Positions 1 through 8,402 of a stretch of 64,000 nt of DNA are shown piece after piece. Within the stretch, counting starts at the first letter, position 1. The number at the start of each line of letters is the position of its first letter. The position numbers and the translations under genes were made by a program. The DNA lies in the NCBI GenBank assembly GCA_030425205.1, contig JAUIAP010000025.1:33719-97718 (forward strand), read 5' to 3'. This DNA comes from Anaerolineae bacterium (GTDB lineage: Bacteria > Chloroflexota > Anaerolineae > Promineifilales > Promineifilaceae). Below the pieces are notes generated by a model. That model ran no database searches. It saw only the letters and a list, made by a program, of their open reading frames with translations, and was not told the origin of the DNA.

Positions 1-72
1 CTATTATGATCGACACTCTGAATGAGAAGGGTCGTCAAATAGAAAATAAACTTAGTTTTTTGGAGAAGAAAC

Positions 73-2925
73 ATGAAAAAAAGCAACTGGATTTTTTACC
101 TACTTGCGCTCATGCTTGCCGTGTTTGTGGTGGCATGTGGGGGTCAGGAAGAAGCTGACCCGACGGCGGTTCCCGACGTAGTCGAACCGACCGATGTTCC
201 AGAAGTTGTCGATGAACCGACGGAAGAACCGGAAGTGATCGATGAGCCAACCGAAGTGATGTCCGACTTTGAGACAAACATCGTCGTTTGGGCGGATGAA
301 CTGCTATCACCTGTCGTCAACGAAATCAAAGTCGATTTTGAACAAGAGTATGGTATCGGCCTCATCGTTGAGAACGTTACCGACCGCTATGACCAATTCC
401 CTGTTGCAGCAGCGGCAGGCGAAGGGCCAGACATCATTCTGTTGGCACATGACCGCATCGGTGGTTACTATGACAGCGGATTGCTCGCAACGATTGATCT
501 TGCGGGTCGTGAAGACGAATTTGCCTCTGCGGCAATTGATGCCTTTACGTACAATGGCGACTTGGTTGGCTTGCCCTATGCAACTGAAAACCTCGCCTTC
601 TTCTACAATGCCGACCTCGTGGATGCGCCTCCCGCAACATGGGAAGAGGCTATGGAGATTGGTGCGGCGTTAGTTGACAGCGGCGATGCAACCTACGCAA
701 TTGCCCTGACTGGCACGACCTATGACTCATTCCCACTGCATACTGCATTCGGAGGCTATGTCTTCGGCAATGACGGCAGCGGCTATGATCCGAACGATGT
801 TGGGATTGACAGCAGCGGCATGATTGCAGCCGGCGACTTTATCCAAGAGAATGTTGAAGCTGGATTGATCAGCGATAGCACCGATTGGGATACCGCACAT
901 CTGCAATTTGAGACGGGTGAGATTCCCTTCTTGATGGCGGGACCATGGGCATTGGAGCGTCTCCGTGACTCAGGTGTAAACTATGTTGTTGCCGACTTCC
1001 CAGTGGGGACGCAACAAGGTGAATCATTCTTGGGCGTGCAAGGTTGGTCTGTCAACGCACTGAGCGATAATGTCCTCTTAGCACAGACCATTTTGACCGA
1101 ATATTTTGCAACCGAAGATGTCATGCGTCAGTTCACCGAATTGACAAACCGCCCATCTGCTTACATTTCAACGCCAAATCCCGATCCCGATTTGGTCGTG
1201 TTTGGTGACGTTGCCGTTGGTGGCTTGCCAATGCCTGCGATTCCAGAGATGGGTTCGATTTGGGGTAGCTGGGGTGATGCGTTTGCACTCATCATCAACG
1301 GTGAGCAATCTGCTTCTGACGCATTGACCAACGCTGGCGCACAAATCCGTGACCTAATTGGTGGTTCAATGGATGGTGCAATCGTCGCTGTAGGTTCATT
1401 CCAAGCAGCGGCTGGCTGTGAAGGCGATTGGGACCCAGCTTGTAATGTGACCCGCCTGAGCGACAACGGTGATGGCACATATAGCGGCACGTTCAATTTG
1501 CCAGCAGGCGAATATGAAGGGAAAGTCGCCTTTGATGGTGGCTGGACAGAGAACTACGGTTTGGATGGTGCATTGGACGGCGACAACATTCCATTTACGG
1601 TTGAAGCTGATGGTCCCGTCACAATTACGTTCGATAGTGAAACGAATTTGACGACGTTTGAAGCTGGCGAAGCGATGATGGACGACGATGACGCCATGAT
1701 GGACGACGGCATGATGATGGGCGGCGACTGTAACGGCGTTGATGCAACGGGCGAAGAGTTGGTCATCTATCAGCAAGCTGGTCGTGAAGGACCGCTAGCT
1801 GCCATTCTTGGCGACGGTTTTGCCTTTGCAACAGAAGATGCCGTCAGCTACATCAATGAAAACGGTGGCGTTTGTGGGGCTGAATTGGTCGTTGAGTTCT
1901 GCGAAACGGGCTACAACCCAGAGAATGAAATCGCTTGCTATAACGAGACACGCACGGCTGACCCTGCGCCAATCGTTATCCTCAGCTACGGTTCGGGTGC
2001 AACGATTGCACTGAAAGATCGCGTCGTGGAAGATGAAATTGTCCACATGGTCGCTGGCTTGGAAGCGGAGGCACTCTATAACCCAGCCGATGGTTACACG
2101 ATTGCTGCAATTCCAATCTACACCGATCAGTTTGGTGGCTTCTTGCAATTTGTTGCCGATAACTGGGACGATATCAAGCCAGAAGGTGCTGGTGACGACA
2201 TCGTTGTTGGTGTTGTTGGCTGGGCAAACGCTTTTGGTGCAGGTGCAAATACACCTGAAACAGAAGCATTTGCGGAAGAGTTGGGTATCACATTGTTGCC
2301 ACTAGAGCAGCAAGAGATCTCACCTGAAGCGGATGTGTCAGGCGTGTTGCAGAACCTTGTTCTCGGTGGCGCGAATGTCATCTATGCACAGAACTTGTCG
2401 TTCGGTGCAACGCAGGTGATTGGCACATTGCGTGCATTGGGTGCATGGGATTCGGTTATCGTCGGTGGTGTCAACTGGACATTCAACACTGATGTGTTGG
2501 CCTTTTTGGGCGAAAATCAAGCGGCTGCCAATGGTTACTACGGTGTCTTCCCATACTTGTGGTACAACGACGCAGGTAACCCGACAGTTGATCTCGCAAC
2601 CCAATTTGCGGAAGAGAATGATCGTGATGCAAATGCAGGTGGTGTGAGCTACCTCACCAGCATCAGCACCTTCCTTTTGCTCGACCAGATGCTTGAGGAT
2701 GCAATCGGCCGAAATGGGTTTGAGAACCTAACTGGCGCAACGTTGCTCGACTCCTTGGATGAAACGGGGACATACAGCGACGGTGTTTTGACGGTTGATG
2801 TCCGCGATGGCCGCCGCGCACCCAGCATGGCGCAAATCCGTCAATTCCAATTCAACGGTGAGTCGATTGACTTTACAGTTGTTGAGGATTGGTTCGAGTT
2901 GCCTGACTTGCGTCCGGGACAGTAG
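73..2925 (+). CDS. Chimeric ABC solute-binding lipoprotein (MalE-like + X25-like module + LivK-like)
   Basis: This 950-residue secreted lipoprotein has a signal peptide ending in a VVAC lipobox (Cys22). Residues about 65-430 resemble a maltose/sugar-binding SBP; the AHDRIGGYYDSGLL stretch is typical of MalE relatives. Residues about 437-530 (VGSFQ, GDWDPAC, AGEYEGKVA) resemble the X25 pullulanase-type beta module. A Met/Asp/Gly-rich stretch (about 533-553) then leads into residues about 556-950, which resemble a branched-chain amino acid SBP (Peripla_BP_6) but without its own signal peptide. The next gene encodes LivF, which fits the C-terminal half only. A GGAG ribosome site lies just before the ATG. 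Two complete SBPs in one chain is abnormal. The low-complexity join suggests either in-frame recombination between two SBP genes or an assembly artefact. Ligands cannot be read from the sequence. Confidence 0.8.
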   Translation: MKKSNWIFYLLALMLAVFVVACGGQEEADPTAVPDVVEPTDVPEVVDEPTEEPEVIDEPTEVMSDFETNIVVWADELLSPVVNEIKVDFEQEYGIGLIVENVTDRYDQFPVAAAAGEGPDIILLAHDRIGGYYDSGLLATIDLAGREDEFASAAIDAFTYNGDLVGLPYATENLAFFYNADLVDAPPATWEEAMEIGAALVDSGDATYAIALTGTTYDSFPLHTAFGGYVFGNDGSGYDPNDVGIDSSGMIAAGDFIQENVEAGLISDSTDWDTAHLQFETGEIPFLMAGPWALERLRDSGVNYVVADFPVGTQQGESFLGVQGWSVNALSDNVLLAQTILTEYFATEDVMRQFTELTNRPSAYISTPNPDPDLVVFGDVAVGGLPMPAIPEMGSIWGSWGDAFALIINGEQSASDALTNAGAQIRDLIGGSMDGAIVAVGSFQAAAGCEGDWDPACNVTRLSDNGDGTYSGTFNLPAGEYEGKVAFDGGWTENYGLDGALDGDNIPFTVEADGPVTITFDSETNLTTFEAGEAMMDDDDAMMDDGMMMGGDCNGVDATGEELVIYQQAGREGPLAAILGDGFAFATEDAVSYINENGGVCGAELVVEFCETGYNPENEIACYNETRTADPAPIVILSYGSGATIALKDRVVEDEIVHMVAGLEAEALYNPADGYTIAAIPIYTDQFGGFLQFVADNWDDIKPEGAGDDIVVGVVGWANAFGAGANTPETEAFAEELGITLLPLEQQEISPEADVSGVLQNLVLGGANVIYAQNLSFGATQVIGTLRALGAWDSVIVGGVNWTFNTDVLAFLGENQAAANGYYGVFPYLWYNDAGNPTVDLATQFAEENDRDANAGGVSYLTSISTFLLLDQMLEDAIGRNGFENLTGATLLDSLDETGTYSDGVLTVDVRDGRRAPSMAQIRQFQFNGESIDFTVVEDWFELPDLRPGQ

Positions 2926-2928
2926 TTC

Positions 2929-3012
2929 GTAAACAGTAGGCAGTAAACAGTAGGCTGTAGACAGTGGACAGATTTCTGTTCACTGTCTACTGACCACAGT
3001 TCACTGTATACA
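2929..3012. repeat. Heptamer array forming a hairpin (spacer SBP-livF)
   Basis: The spacer is built of degenerate 7-bp units such as GTAAACA and GTAGGCA, beginning three bases after the SBP stop codon. Units on the right are complementary to those on the left, giving a stem of 15 pairs (2957-2971 with 2976-2990, one G-U). It extends to within a few bases of the livF start, leaving no clear ribosome site there. Confidence 0.8.
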
Positions 3013-3019
3013 TTCACCA

Positions 3020-3817
3020 ATGCTCAAGGTAAACAATATCGAAGTCGTCTATAGCGATGTGATTCTCGTGCTGCGCGGTGTGACGCTTGAAGTAGGAGAT
3101 GGCAAAATCGTCTCATTGCTGGGCGCAAACGGCGCAGGGAAATCGACGACGCTGAAGGCAATCTCTGGCTTGTTACACTCTCAACAAGGAGAGGTGACAC
3201 GCGGTAATGTGGAGTTTGATGGTCAGCAGATCGACAAACTCACACCAGACGAGATTGTTCGCTTGGGCATTGTGCAGGTATTAGAGGGGCGACCCCTGTT
3301 TGGGCATTTGACGGTTGAGGAAAATCTGCGCACGGGCGCACTGTTTCGCGGGGCATCTAATGCCACAGTCAAGAGCGATTTGGAGCAGGTCTACCACTTT
3401 TTCCCGCGTCTACTCGACTTCCGCGACCGCACAAGTGGTTATCTCTCTGGTGGTGAACAGCAGATGGTGGTAATCGGTCGCGCATTGATGGCAAAGCCCA
3501 AATTAATGCTGCTCGACGAACCATCGCTCGGTCTTGCCCCACTCTTGGTGCAGGATATTTTCTCGATTATCAAACAGATTAACGAAGAAGCGGGTGTCTC
3601 CATCCTGCTCGTCGAGCAAAATGCGAACATCGCACTGCGGACGGCGACAGATGCCTATGTGATGGAGAACGGGCGCATTGTGTTGGATGGGACAGCCGCA
3701 GAACTTTCTAAAAACGCCGACATCAAAGAATTTTATCTCGGCATGGGCGCGGGCGGTGAGCGCAAGAGCTACCGCGATATAAAACATTATAAACGCCGCA
3801 AGCGGTGGGTAGGATAG
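3020..3817 (+). CDS. livF: Branched-chain amino acid-type ABC transporter ATP-binding protein LivF
   Basis: The 265-residue protein is a cytoplasmic ABC ATPase of the LivF type that would energise uptake by a branched-chain or related amino acid transporter. Walker A is GANGAGKST, the signature is LSGGEQQ and Walker B is LMLLDEPSLGLAP, followed by the switch-His region replaced by the usual LivF LLVEQN. The length is about 25 residues above typical because of a basic C-terminal tail (KSYRDIKHYKRRKRW). It follows the LivK-like half of the chimeric binding protein and is closed by a strong terminator. No LivG, LivH or LivM is in the window, so permeases must lie elsewhere or were lost with the upstream rearrangement. 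Confidence 0.92.
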   Translation: MLKVNNIEVVYSDVILVLRGVTLEVGDGKIVSLLGANGAGKSTTLKAISGLLHSQQGEVTRGNVEFDGQQIDKLTPDEIVRLGIVQVLEGRPLFGHLTVEENLRTGALFRGASNATVKSDLEQVYHFFPRLLDFRDRTSGYLSGGEQQMVVIGRALMAKPKLMLLDEPSLGLAPLLVQDIFSIIKQINEEAGVSILLVEQNANIALRTATDAYVMENGRIVLDGTAAELSKNADIKEFYLGMGAGGERKSYRDIKHYKRRKRWVG

Positions 3818-3820
3818 TGA

Positions 3821-3858
3821 AAAAACGCCGATTTTCAAGCTGAAAATCGGCGTTTTTG
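3821..3858 (+). terminator. Rho-independent terminator after livF
   Basis: A near-perfect inverted repeat (AACGCCGATTTT paired with AAAATCGGCGTT) has A-tract on the left and T-tract on the right. It lies four bases past the livF stop and upstream of the next + strand gene. Confidence 0.9.
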
Positions 3859-3877
3859 TTTAGGAGAATCAACAGCG

Positions 3878-5077
3878 ATGACAATCAATGAACGCCTTCA
3901 AAAACAGATTCAACATGCATACGACAATGCGCCAGCGTTTCGAGAGCGGATGGATTCGGCCGAACTGACCCCTTCCCACATCCAATCCACCGCCGATTTG
4001 GAAAAGTTGCCAGTTATCCCGAAGGATGATGTGGTACAGATGCAGCAAGAAAACCCACCATTTGGCGGACTGCTCGCCGTCCCGCTTGAGGAACTCAGCC
4101 ACATCTATTTTTCGCCGGGCCCCCTCTATGAACCAGATGCAGGTAGCGATGACTTTGCTGATGATGCGGTCGGCCACGTCTTTACCGAAGCGGGTTTTGT
4201 GGCAGGCGACATCGTTTTGAACACGCTCTCATACCATCTCGTTCCCGCAGGCATGATGTTGGATCGTGGATTGACGGCGATTGGTTGCACCGTTATTCCC
4301 GGCGGTGTTGGCAATAGTGATCTGCAACTCAAGATGATGCGCGATTTAGGTGTGACGGGTTACGCTGGGACACCCAGCTTTTTGGCCGCACTAATCGAGA
4401 AGGCAGAAGGGATGGGCTTAGACTTCAAGCGCGATTTCAAGGTGACAAAGGCGTTCGTTTCGGCCGAACCGCTCGCCGCATCGCTGCGTCAAAAACTGGT
4501 TGATGAGTACGGCATTTCCGTTGCTAATGGGTATGCAACGGCCGAATTAGGTTTGCTAGCACTCGATTGTGAAGGCAAAATGCAGATGAAGTTGATGCCT
4601 GAACCGATAGTAGAAATTGTTGATTCTGATACGGGAAAATGCGTTGGAGCGGGGGAAGTTGGCGAAGTAGTTGTGACAACGTTCAATCGCGCTTATCCGT
4701 TGATCCGCTTTGGTACGGGGGACATGGCGATTAACATTGACCCTGCGCCGGGCAAGAGTAAACAGGCGGAGCGGGCCATTACGCTGGTTGGCCGCAAAGG
4801 GGAGGCGGTCAAGGTGCGCGGCATGTTTGTCCATCCTAACCAGTTACGCTTTATCACTGGTCAACTATTGCAAACTGGTGCCGTACAGGGAATTGTCACG
4901 CGTCCTGAAAATCGGGATATGCTGACTGTGCGCGTCGTCTCAGATAAAACAGAGATGGAAGAAGCGTTCAAAGGGGCGTTGCAGCAAGTTATTCGTGTGA
5001 AAGTGGACTCGGTCGAATTTGTGGATGCGCTACCAGATGGAGCCGCGGGGATGGTTGATGAACGCAGTTGGGATTAG
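3878..5077 (+). CDS. PaaK-like adenylation-domain protein lacking the P-loop
   Basis: The 399-residue protein aligns over its length with phenylacetate-CoA ligase family proteins. It keeps the fold markers GYATAELG, FGTGDMA and the hinge region GRKGEAVKVRGMFVHP. The glycine-rich ATP loop of the family (SSGTTGKP, seen in the paralogue at 52,070-53,389) is replaced by YFSPGPLYEPDAG around residue 80. It may therefore use a different nucleotide contact or not adenylate at all. A GGAG lies about 12 bases before the ATG. Its position after livF recalls transporter plus aryl-CoA ligase pairs for aromatic or branched acids, but the substrate is unknown. Confidence 0.72.
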   Translation: MTINERLQKQIQHAYDNAPAFRERMDSAELTPSHIQSTADLEKLPVIPKDDVVQMQQENPPFGGLLAVPLEELSHIYFSPGPLYEPDAGSDDFADDAVGHVFTEAGFVAGDIVLNTLSYHLVPAGMMLDRGLTAIGCTVIPGGVGNSDLQLKMMRDLGVTGYAGTPSFLAALIEKAEGMGLDFKRDFKVTKAFVSAEPLAASLRQKLVDEYGISVANGYATAELGLLALDCEGKMQMKLMPEPIVEIVDSDTGKCVGAGEVGEVVVTTFNRAYPLIRFGTGDMAINIDPAPGKSKQAERAITLVGRKGEAVKVRGMFVHPNQLRFITGQLLQTGAVQGIVTRPENRDMLTVRVVSDKTEMEEAFKGALQQVIRVKVDSVEFVDALPDGAAGMVDERSWD

Positions 5078-5113
5078 CTAATCAATTGCGGCGTTTTCGC
5101 CACTTGAAAAGTC

Positions 5114-5159
5114 GTGGTGCGTGGTGCGTGGTGCGTACTCTGGTCACGCACCACACACC
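5114..5159. repeat. Heptamer array (GTGGTGC units) between convergent genes
   Basis: Three exact GTGGTGC units are followed by a spacer and the complementary CACGCACCAC, giving a short hairpin. It lies between convergent genes and may double as a weak terminator. Confidence 0.75.
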
Positions 5160-5188
5160 TGAGTCGCGAAAACCTAAAGACACTAACG

Positions 5189-6475
5189 CTAATTCAAAAA
5201 CGAATCGAATAGGTCAACAAGCTGGTGCGAAATCAGATCAAGATTGAATGCTTGTGACACTTTGTCGCGCCCATTTTCGCCTAACGTCACGGCGAAGTCG
5301 TGGTCATCAAAGATACGTTCGATGGCGTTGGCGAGTTGTTCGGGATTGCGCTCTTCAACGAGTAGCCCGCTGACGCCATCTTCAATTAGTTCGGGAACAC
5401 CGCTCACTGTTGTCGAGATAACAGGCACTTGCATCGCCATTGCCTCCATCAGCGCGACGGGAATGCCGTCGATGTCGCCGTTCTTGGCGGTAACGCAGGG
5501 AAGCACAAACACGTCGGCCTCGTTGAGATAGTCGCGGATCTCTTCTTGCAGATAGCGGCCCGGCGTGCTGACGCGATCCTGCAAATTGTATTTTGCGATC
5601 ATGTCTTGCAGCAGGAACCACTGTTCGCCACCACCCGCAATGGTGCAGTGAAAGTGGCGACCGCGATCACGCAGGATACGGCACGCCTCGACGAGCATGG
5701 GCATTCCCTTGCGTTCAGCCAGGCTGGAAAGATAGACGATGTGCGGTGTTTCAGAGGCTGTTTTCGGCCGATCTGGAACAAAAGATTTCGGCGAAATTCC
5801 ACAATGGACGATGCGGAATTTATCGCGCAGATTGGGAATGTCGGGGGCAAAGTTGAGCAGGAAGTTGCGGCTATATTCGGAGATAGAGATGATAAAATCG
5901 GCCGATTTCAACTTCTCTCTTAATATCAACTGATCGGTGAAAATGTTGTTGTGAACTGTAAAGCTATAGCCAATATCGAGCAGTCGCGCAATCGCCAAAC
6001 CGATTGTTGCCGCGTTGACAGAAAAGTGGGCGTGAATGTGTGACACATGCTGTTTTTGTGCCTTGCGCGCCAAAAAGACGCCGCCCATAAAATGGCCAAA
6101 GGTACGCTTGCGATTGTCCCAACTTTCTCCCCGCTGCGTCATCATATTGATCAGCGTGCCAAAATAGCGCAGCGGGTGGCGCAGCATGAAATAGAGATGG
6201 GCAAACAGAAAGGGAACCCATTGCAACGGAAAGACATAGCTGGTGGATGCCATGAGGGGAAGGGATTCGGCCGAAAGGTGCTTGTCGTCTGGCGTGCGAT
6301 TGGCCAATGTGACGACATCAAAGCCATGCTCGCGCAATGCCAAGACTTCACGATAAACGAACGTTTCAGTCAGGTAAGGGAAAAATTGCGTCACATACGC
6401 AATGGTCGGTTTGGTTGCCGTTACCGCCTTTACTCTTGGCATTCTTTGGGTATCTTCAACTGTCCAGCTCGTCAC
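5189..6475 (-). CDS. Glycosyltransferase family 4 (GT-B), exopolysaccharide type
   Basis: The 428-residue protein is a GT-B retaining glycosyltransferase of the WcaL/EpsF-like kind. The N-terminal half has the acceptor-site start TIAYVTQFFPYLTETFVYRE and the motif HIHAHFS. The C-terminal half has the donor site with VALMEAMAMQVPVIST and GVPELI, the usual EX7E region (first Glu replaced by a small residue). The start is GTG, overlapping the upstream GT2 stop by four bases (GTGA), so translation is coupled. It is the last gene of the polysaccharide operon running from 11,957. The sugar donor is unknown. Confidence 0.88.
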   Translation of the reverse strand: MTSWTVEDTQRMPRVKAVTATKPTIAYVTQFFPYLTETFVYREVLALREHGFDVVTLANRTPDDKHLSAESLPLMASTSYVFPLQWVPFLFAHLYFMLRHPLRYFGTLINMMTQRGESWDNRKRTFGHFMGGVFLARKAQKQHVSHIHAHFSVNAATIGLAIARLLDIGYSFTVHNNIFTDQLILREKLKSADFIISISEYSRNFLLNFAPDIPNLRDKFRIVHCGISPKSFVPDRPKTASETPHIVYLSSLAERKGMPMLVEACRILRDRGRHFHCTIAGGGEQWFLLQDMIAKYNLQDRVSTPGRYLQEEIRDYLNEADVFVLPCVTAKNGDIDGIPVALMEAMAMQVPVISTTVSGVPELIEDGVSGLLVEERNPEQLANAIERIFDDHDFAVTLGENGRDKVSQAFNLDLISHQLVDLFDSFLN

Positions 6476-7458
6476 GCTACCTCCGCACTTTTATATTCAA
6501 TCAATTTACTTTCCCGCGTGCGCCAAAAGCGCAACTGTCCCACAAGATTCGCCCATTTGCCGATGATGGTGAAAAGGGCATAGACGACCGAATCACGCAG
6601 CGGGTCGCCAATGCGTCGTCGCCAACGATAGATACGCCATCCTAAAATAGGATACAGCAGCAACACGCCCAAACTCAATCCAGCGGTAATGGGTATGCCG
6701 GCAATCGCAATCAGCGGTATGACAAATGCCCAGAGCCAGATGCTAAGTGATTGGCGCACGTTGTATTTTGCGTCTCCGTGCGTATAACTACTTTGAGCAT
6801 AAGCGCTGCCTGCTCGTACGGAACGTGTCCACCACTGCGAAAAGCGCGTCATCGCTGCATCGTGTTGGGTCATTTCCGCATCAATGCGCCACACTTGCCA
6901 ACCAAACGCCCGCATCCGAAAACACATTTCTGGCTCCTCTCCTGCCGCAAACGACTCATCAAAGCCATGCACTTCACGCAACGCCGTCACGCGCATCAGC
7001 GCATCGCCACCACATGCGTCGGCACGCCCAATCGGTGTGTTCCATTCCATATCACATTGCAAATTGTAAATCGTCGCGTTGGGGAATCGTTCCCGCCGTC
7101 GTCCGCAGACAACTGCTATTTTCCCATTCTCTCCCATTTTCGCCAATGCGTGCATCATCCACGACTCATCTAAGGTGCAATCACCGTCGATAAATTGGAT
7201 AAATTGAAGGTGGTTGTAGTGGGTGAGGAGGTGACGATAACCGGCGTTGCGACCCCGTGCAGCGGTGAAGGGACGGTCTGTTGTTAGTTCAACAACATCG
7301 CAACCGAGTGATTGTGCGAGCGCAACACTCTGATCGGCCGAACCTGAATCAACGTACACCACCTGTGCTGCTTGCGGCAACACCGATTGAATACACGCAC
7401 GCAAACGCTCGCCTTCATTTCGGCCGATTATGACCACCCCTGCTTGTTCTACAGACAT
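6472..7458 (-). CDS. Glycosyltransferase family 2 (GT-A)
   Basis: The protein of about 328 residues has a GT-A fold: VVIIGRNEGERL at the start, YVDSGSADQSV for nucleotide binding, and FIDGDCTLDESW holding the DxD-like metal site. One to two C-terminal hydrophobic segments (WAFVIPLIAIAGIPITAG) suggest membrane attachment. An in-frame TTG two codons upstream (7464) is possible, but ATG at 7458 is preferred. It precedes the GT4 gene with a four-base overlap and follows the sulfotransferase across a heptamer-array spacer. Confidence 0.86.
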   Translation of the reverse strand: MSVEQAGVVIIGRNEGERLRACIQSVLPQAAQVVYVDSGSADQSVALAQSLGCDVVELTTDRPFTAARGRNAGYRHLLTHYNHLQFIQFIDGDCTLDESWMMHALAKMGENGKIAVVCGRRRERFPNATIYNLQCDMEWNTPIGRADACGGDALMRVTALREVHGFDESFAAGEEPEMCFRMRAFGWQVWRIDAEMTQHDAAMTRFSQWWTRSVRAGSAYAQSSYTHGDAKYNVRQSLSIWLWAFVIPLIAIAGIPITAGLSLGVLLLYPILGWRIYRWRRRIGDPLRDSVVYALFTIIGKWANLVGQLRFWRTRESKLIEYKSAEVA

Positions 7459-7464
7459 CGGCAA

Positions 7465-7538
7465 TTCAGTAAACAGTGAACCGGAAACAGTGAACAGCAG
7501 TGCGCTGTTTATTGTCTACCGTTTATTGCTTACTGCTC
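7465..7538. repeat. Heptamer array overlapping the sulfotransferase stop codon
   Basis: On the minus strand, units such as GCAATAA and ACAATAA follow the stop codon in 7-bp register, then units such as TTCACTG form the returning arm. The last codons of the sulfotransferase are inside the array. The array fills the spacer to the next gene. Confidence 0.75.
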
Positions 7539-8402
7539 CTTTTCCCATTCCCACACGCGCTCGCGTGTGACAGACTTAAAGTTCTGACAGGTTAATTCTA
7601 CGCCAAGCCAACCACTTAATACAGCTAAATCTGCATCAAAAATTTCTTGAAGTTGTAAGGTGGAATCGGCCGAAAGTTCAGGTCGTTTCTCCATCCGCCA
7701 CAGCGTTTTTACCCGTTCACGCATCGTGGGTGGAATCAACCGCCGACGAATCGTACTAAGAATCGGCGCGTTGACCAGTGCATCACGGATTGGATTAACG
7801 CGCATTCGTTCGCTGCTGACATTGCGCTGCTGGTCGCTGTCATCCCAAACGGGATTTCCAGTGTAGCCTAGAAAGTTGCAAATGCGCGCTAGTTCGACTT
7901 GTGGATGGGAGCGCAGATGGTCAAAAAAGACAGGCAAGACGCGCGCTTGACCAAACTGTGCGAAATAGGGTTCCAACTGCATTGCGTATCTTGAGTAGGC
8001 GATCAGTTCAGGGTGGGTGTGAATCGCTTCATCAATCGGCCGATCAATCTCCCGCTCCGTCCACTGATGAATATATTGCGAGACCAGTCGATCAATCGGA
8101 TGGCGCATCACATAGACAAACTTTGCATCTGGCACATGCTCCGCAATCCGCGCAATCGTCTTTGGATATGTCGGCAATTTCGCATAGTGCGTCGTCGATT
8201 CACCGCAGATGTCATCCGCCCGCGCATCTGCAAACAATCCTGCATACCACTCCAGCCCCTTTGCATAGACAGGATCATCGCTAAAAAAGTATGGCTCCTT
8301 CGGTGTACACATGAAAAAGCCATCTTGCTGCGCCAATTGCTCATGCAGGGTACTCGTCGCGCTTTTCATTGCGCCAATAATCATGAAGTCGGGTAATCTC
8401 AT
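7530..8402 (-). CDS. PAPS-dependent sulfotransferase
   Basis: The protein of about 290 residues belongs to the Sulfotransfer_1/heparan sulfotransferase-like family, which transfers sulfate from PAPS to a hydroxyl or amine of a glycan or lipid. The 5'-phosphosulfate loop is MIIGAMKSATSTL near the N-terminus. The 3'-phosphate site is YVMRHPIDRLVSQYIH near residue 105. The start chosen is ATG at 8402, which overlaps the upstream GT2 stop by four bases; a longer frame from 8450 would overlap by 52. Placement among glycosyltransferases suggests that the exported polysaccharide or a glycolipid is sulfated. The acceptor is inferred, not shown. Confidence 0.85.
   Translation of the reverse strand: MRLPDFMIIGAMKSATSTLHEQLAQQDGFFMCTPKEPYFFSDDPVYAKGLEWYAGLFADARADDICGESTTHYAKLPTYPKTIARIAEHVPDAKFVYVMRHPIDRLVSQYIHQWTEREIDRPIDEAIHTHPELIAYSRYAMQLEPYFAQFGQARVLPVFFDHLRSHPQVELARICNFLGYTGNPVWDDSDQQRNVSSERMRVNPIRDALVNAPILSTIRRRLIPPTMRERVKTLWRMEKRPELSADSTLQLQEIFDADLAVLSGWLGVELTCQNFKSVTRERVWEWEKEQ

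Noticed and set aside
3878..5077. Frameshift as the cause of the missing P-loop in the PaaK-like protein
   Set aside because: The frame is open and similar to the family on both sides of the altered loop, with no length jump suggesting a compensated shift.
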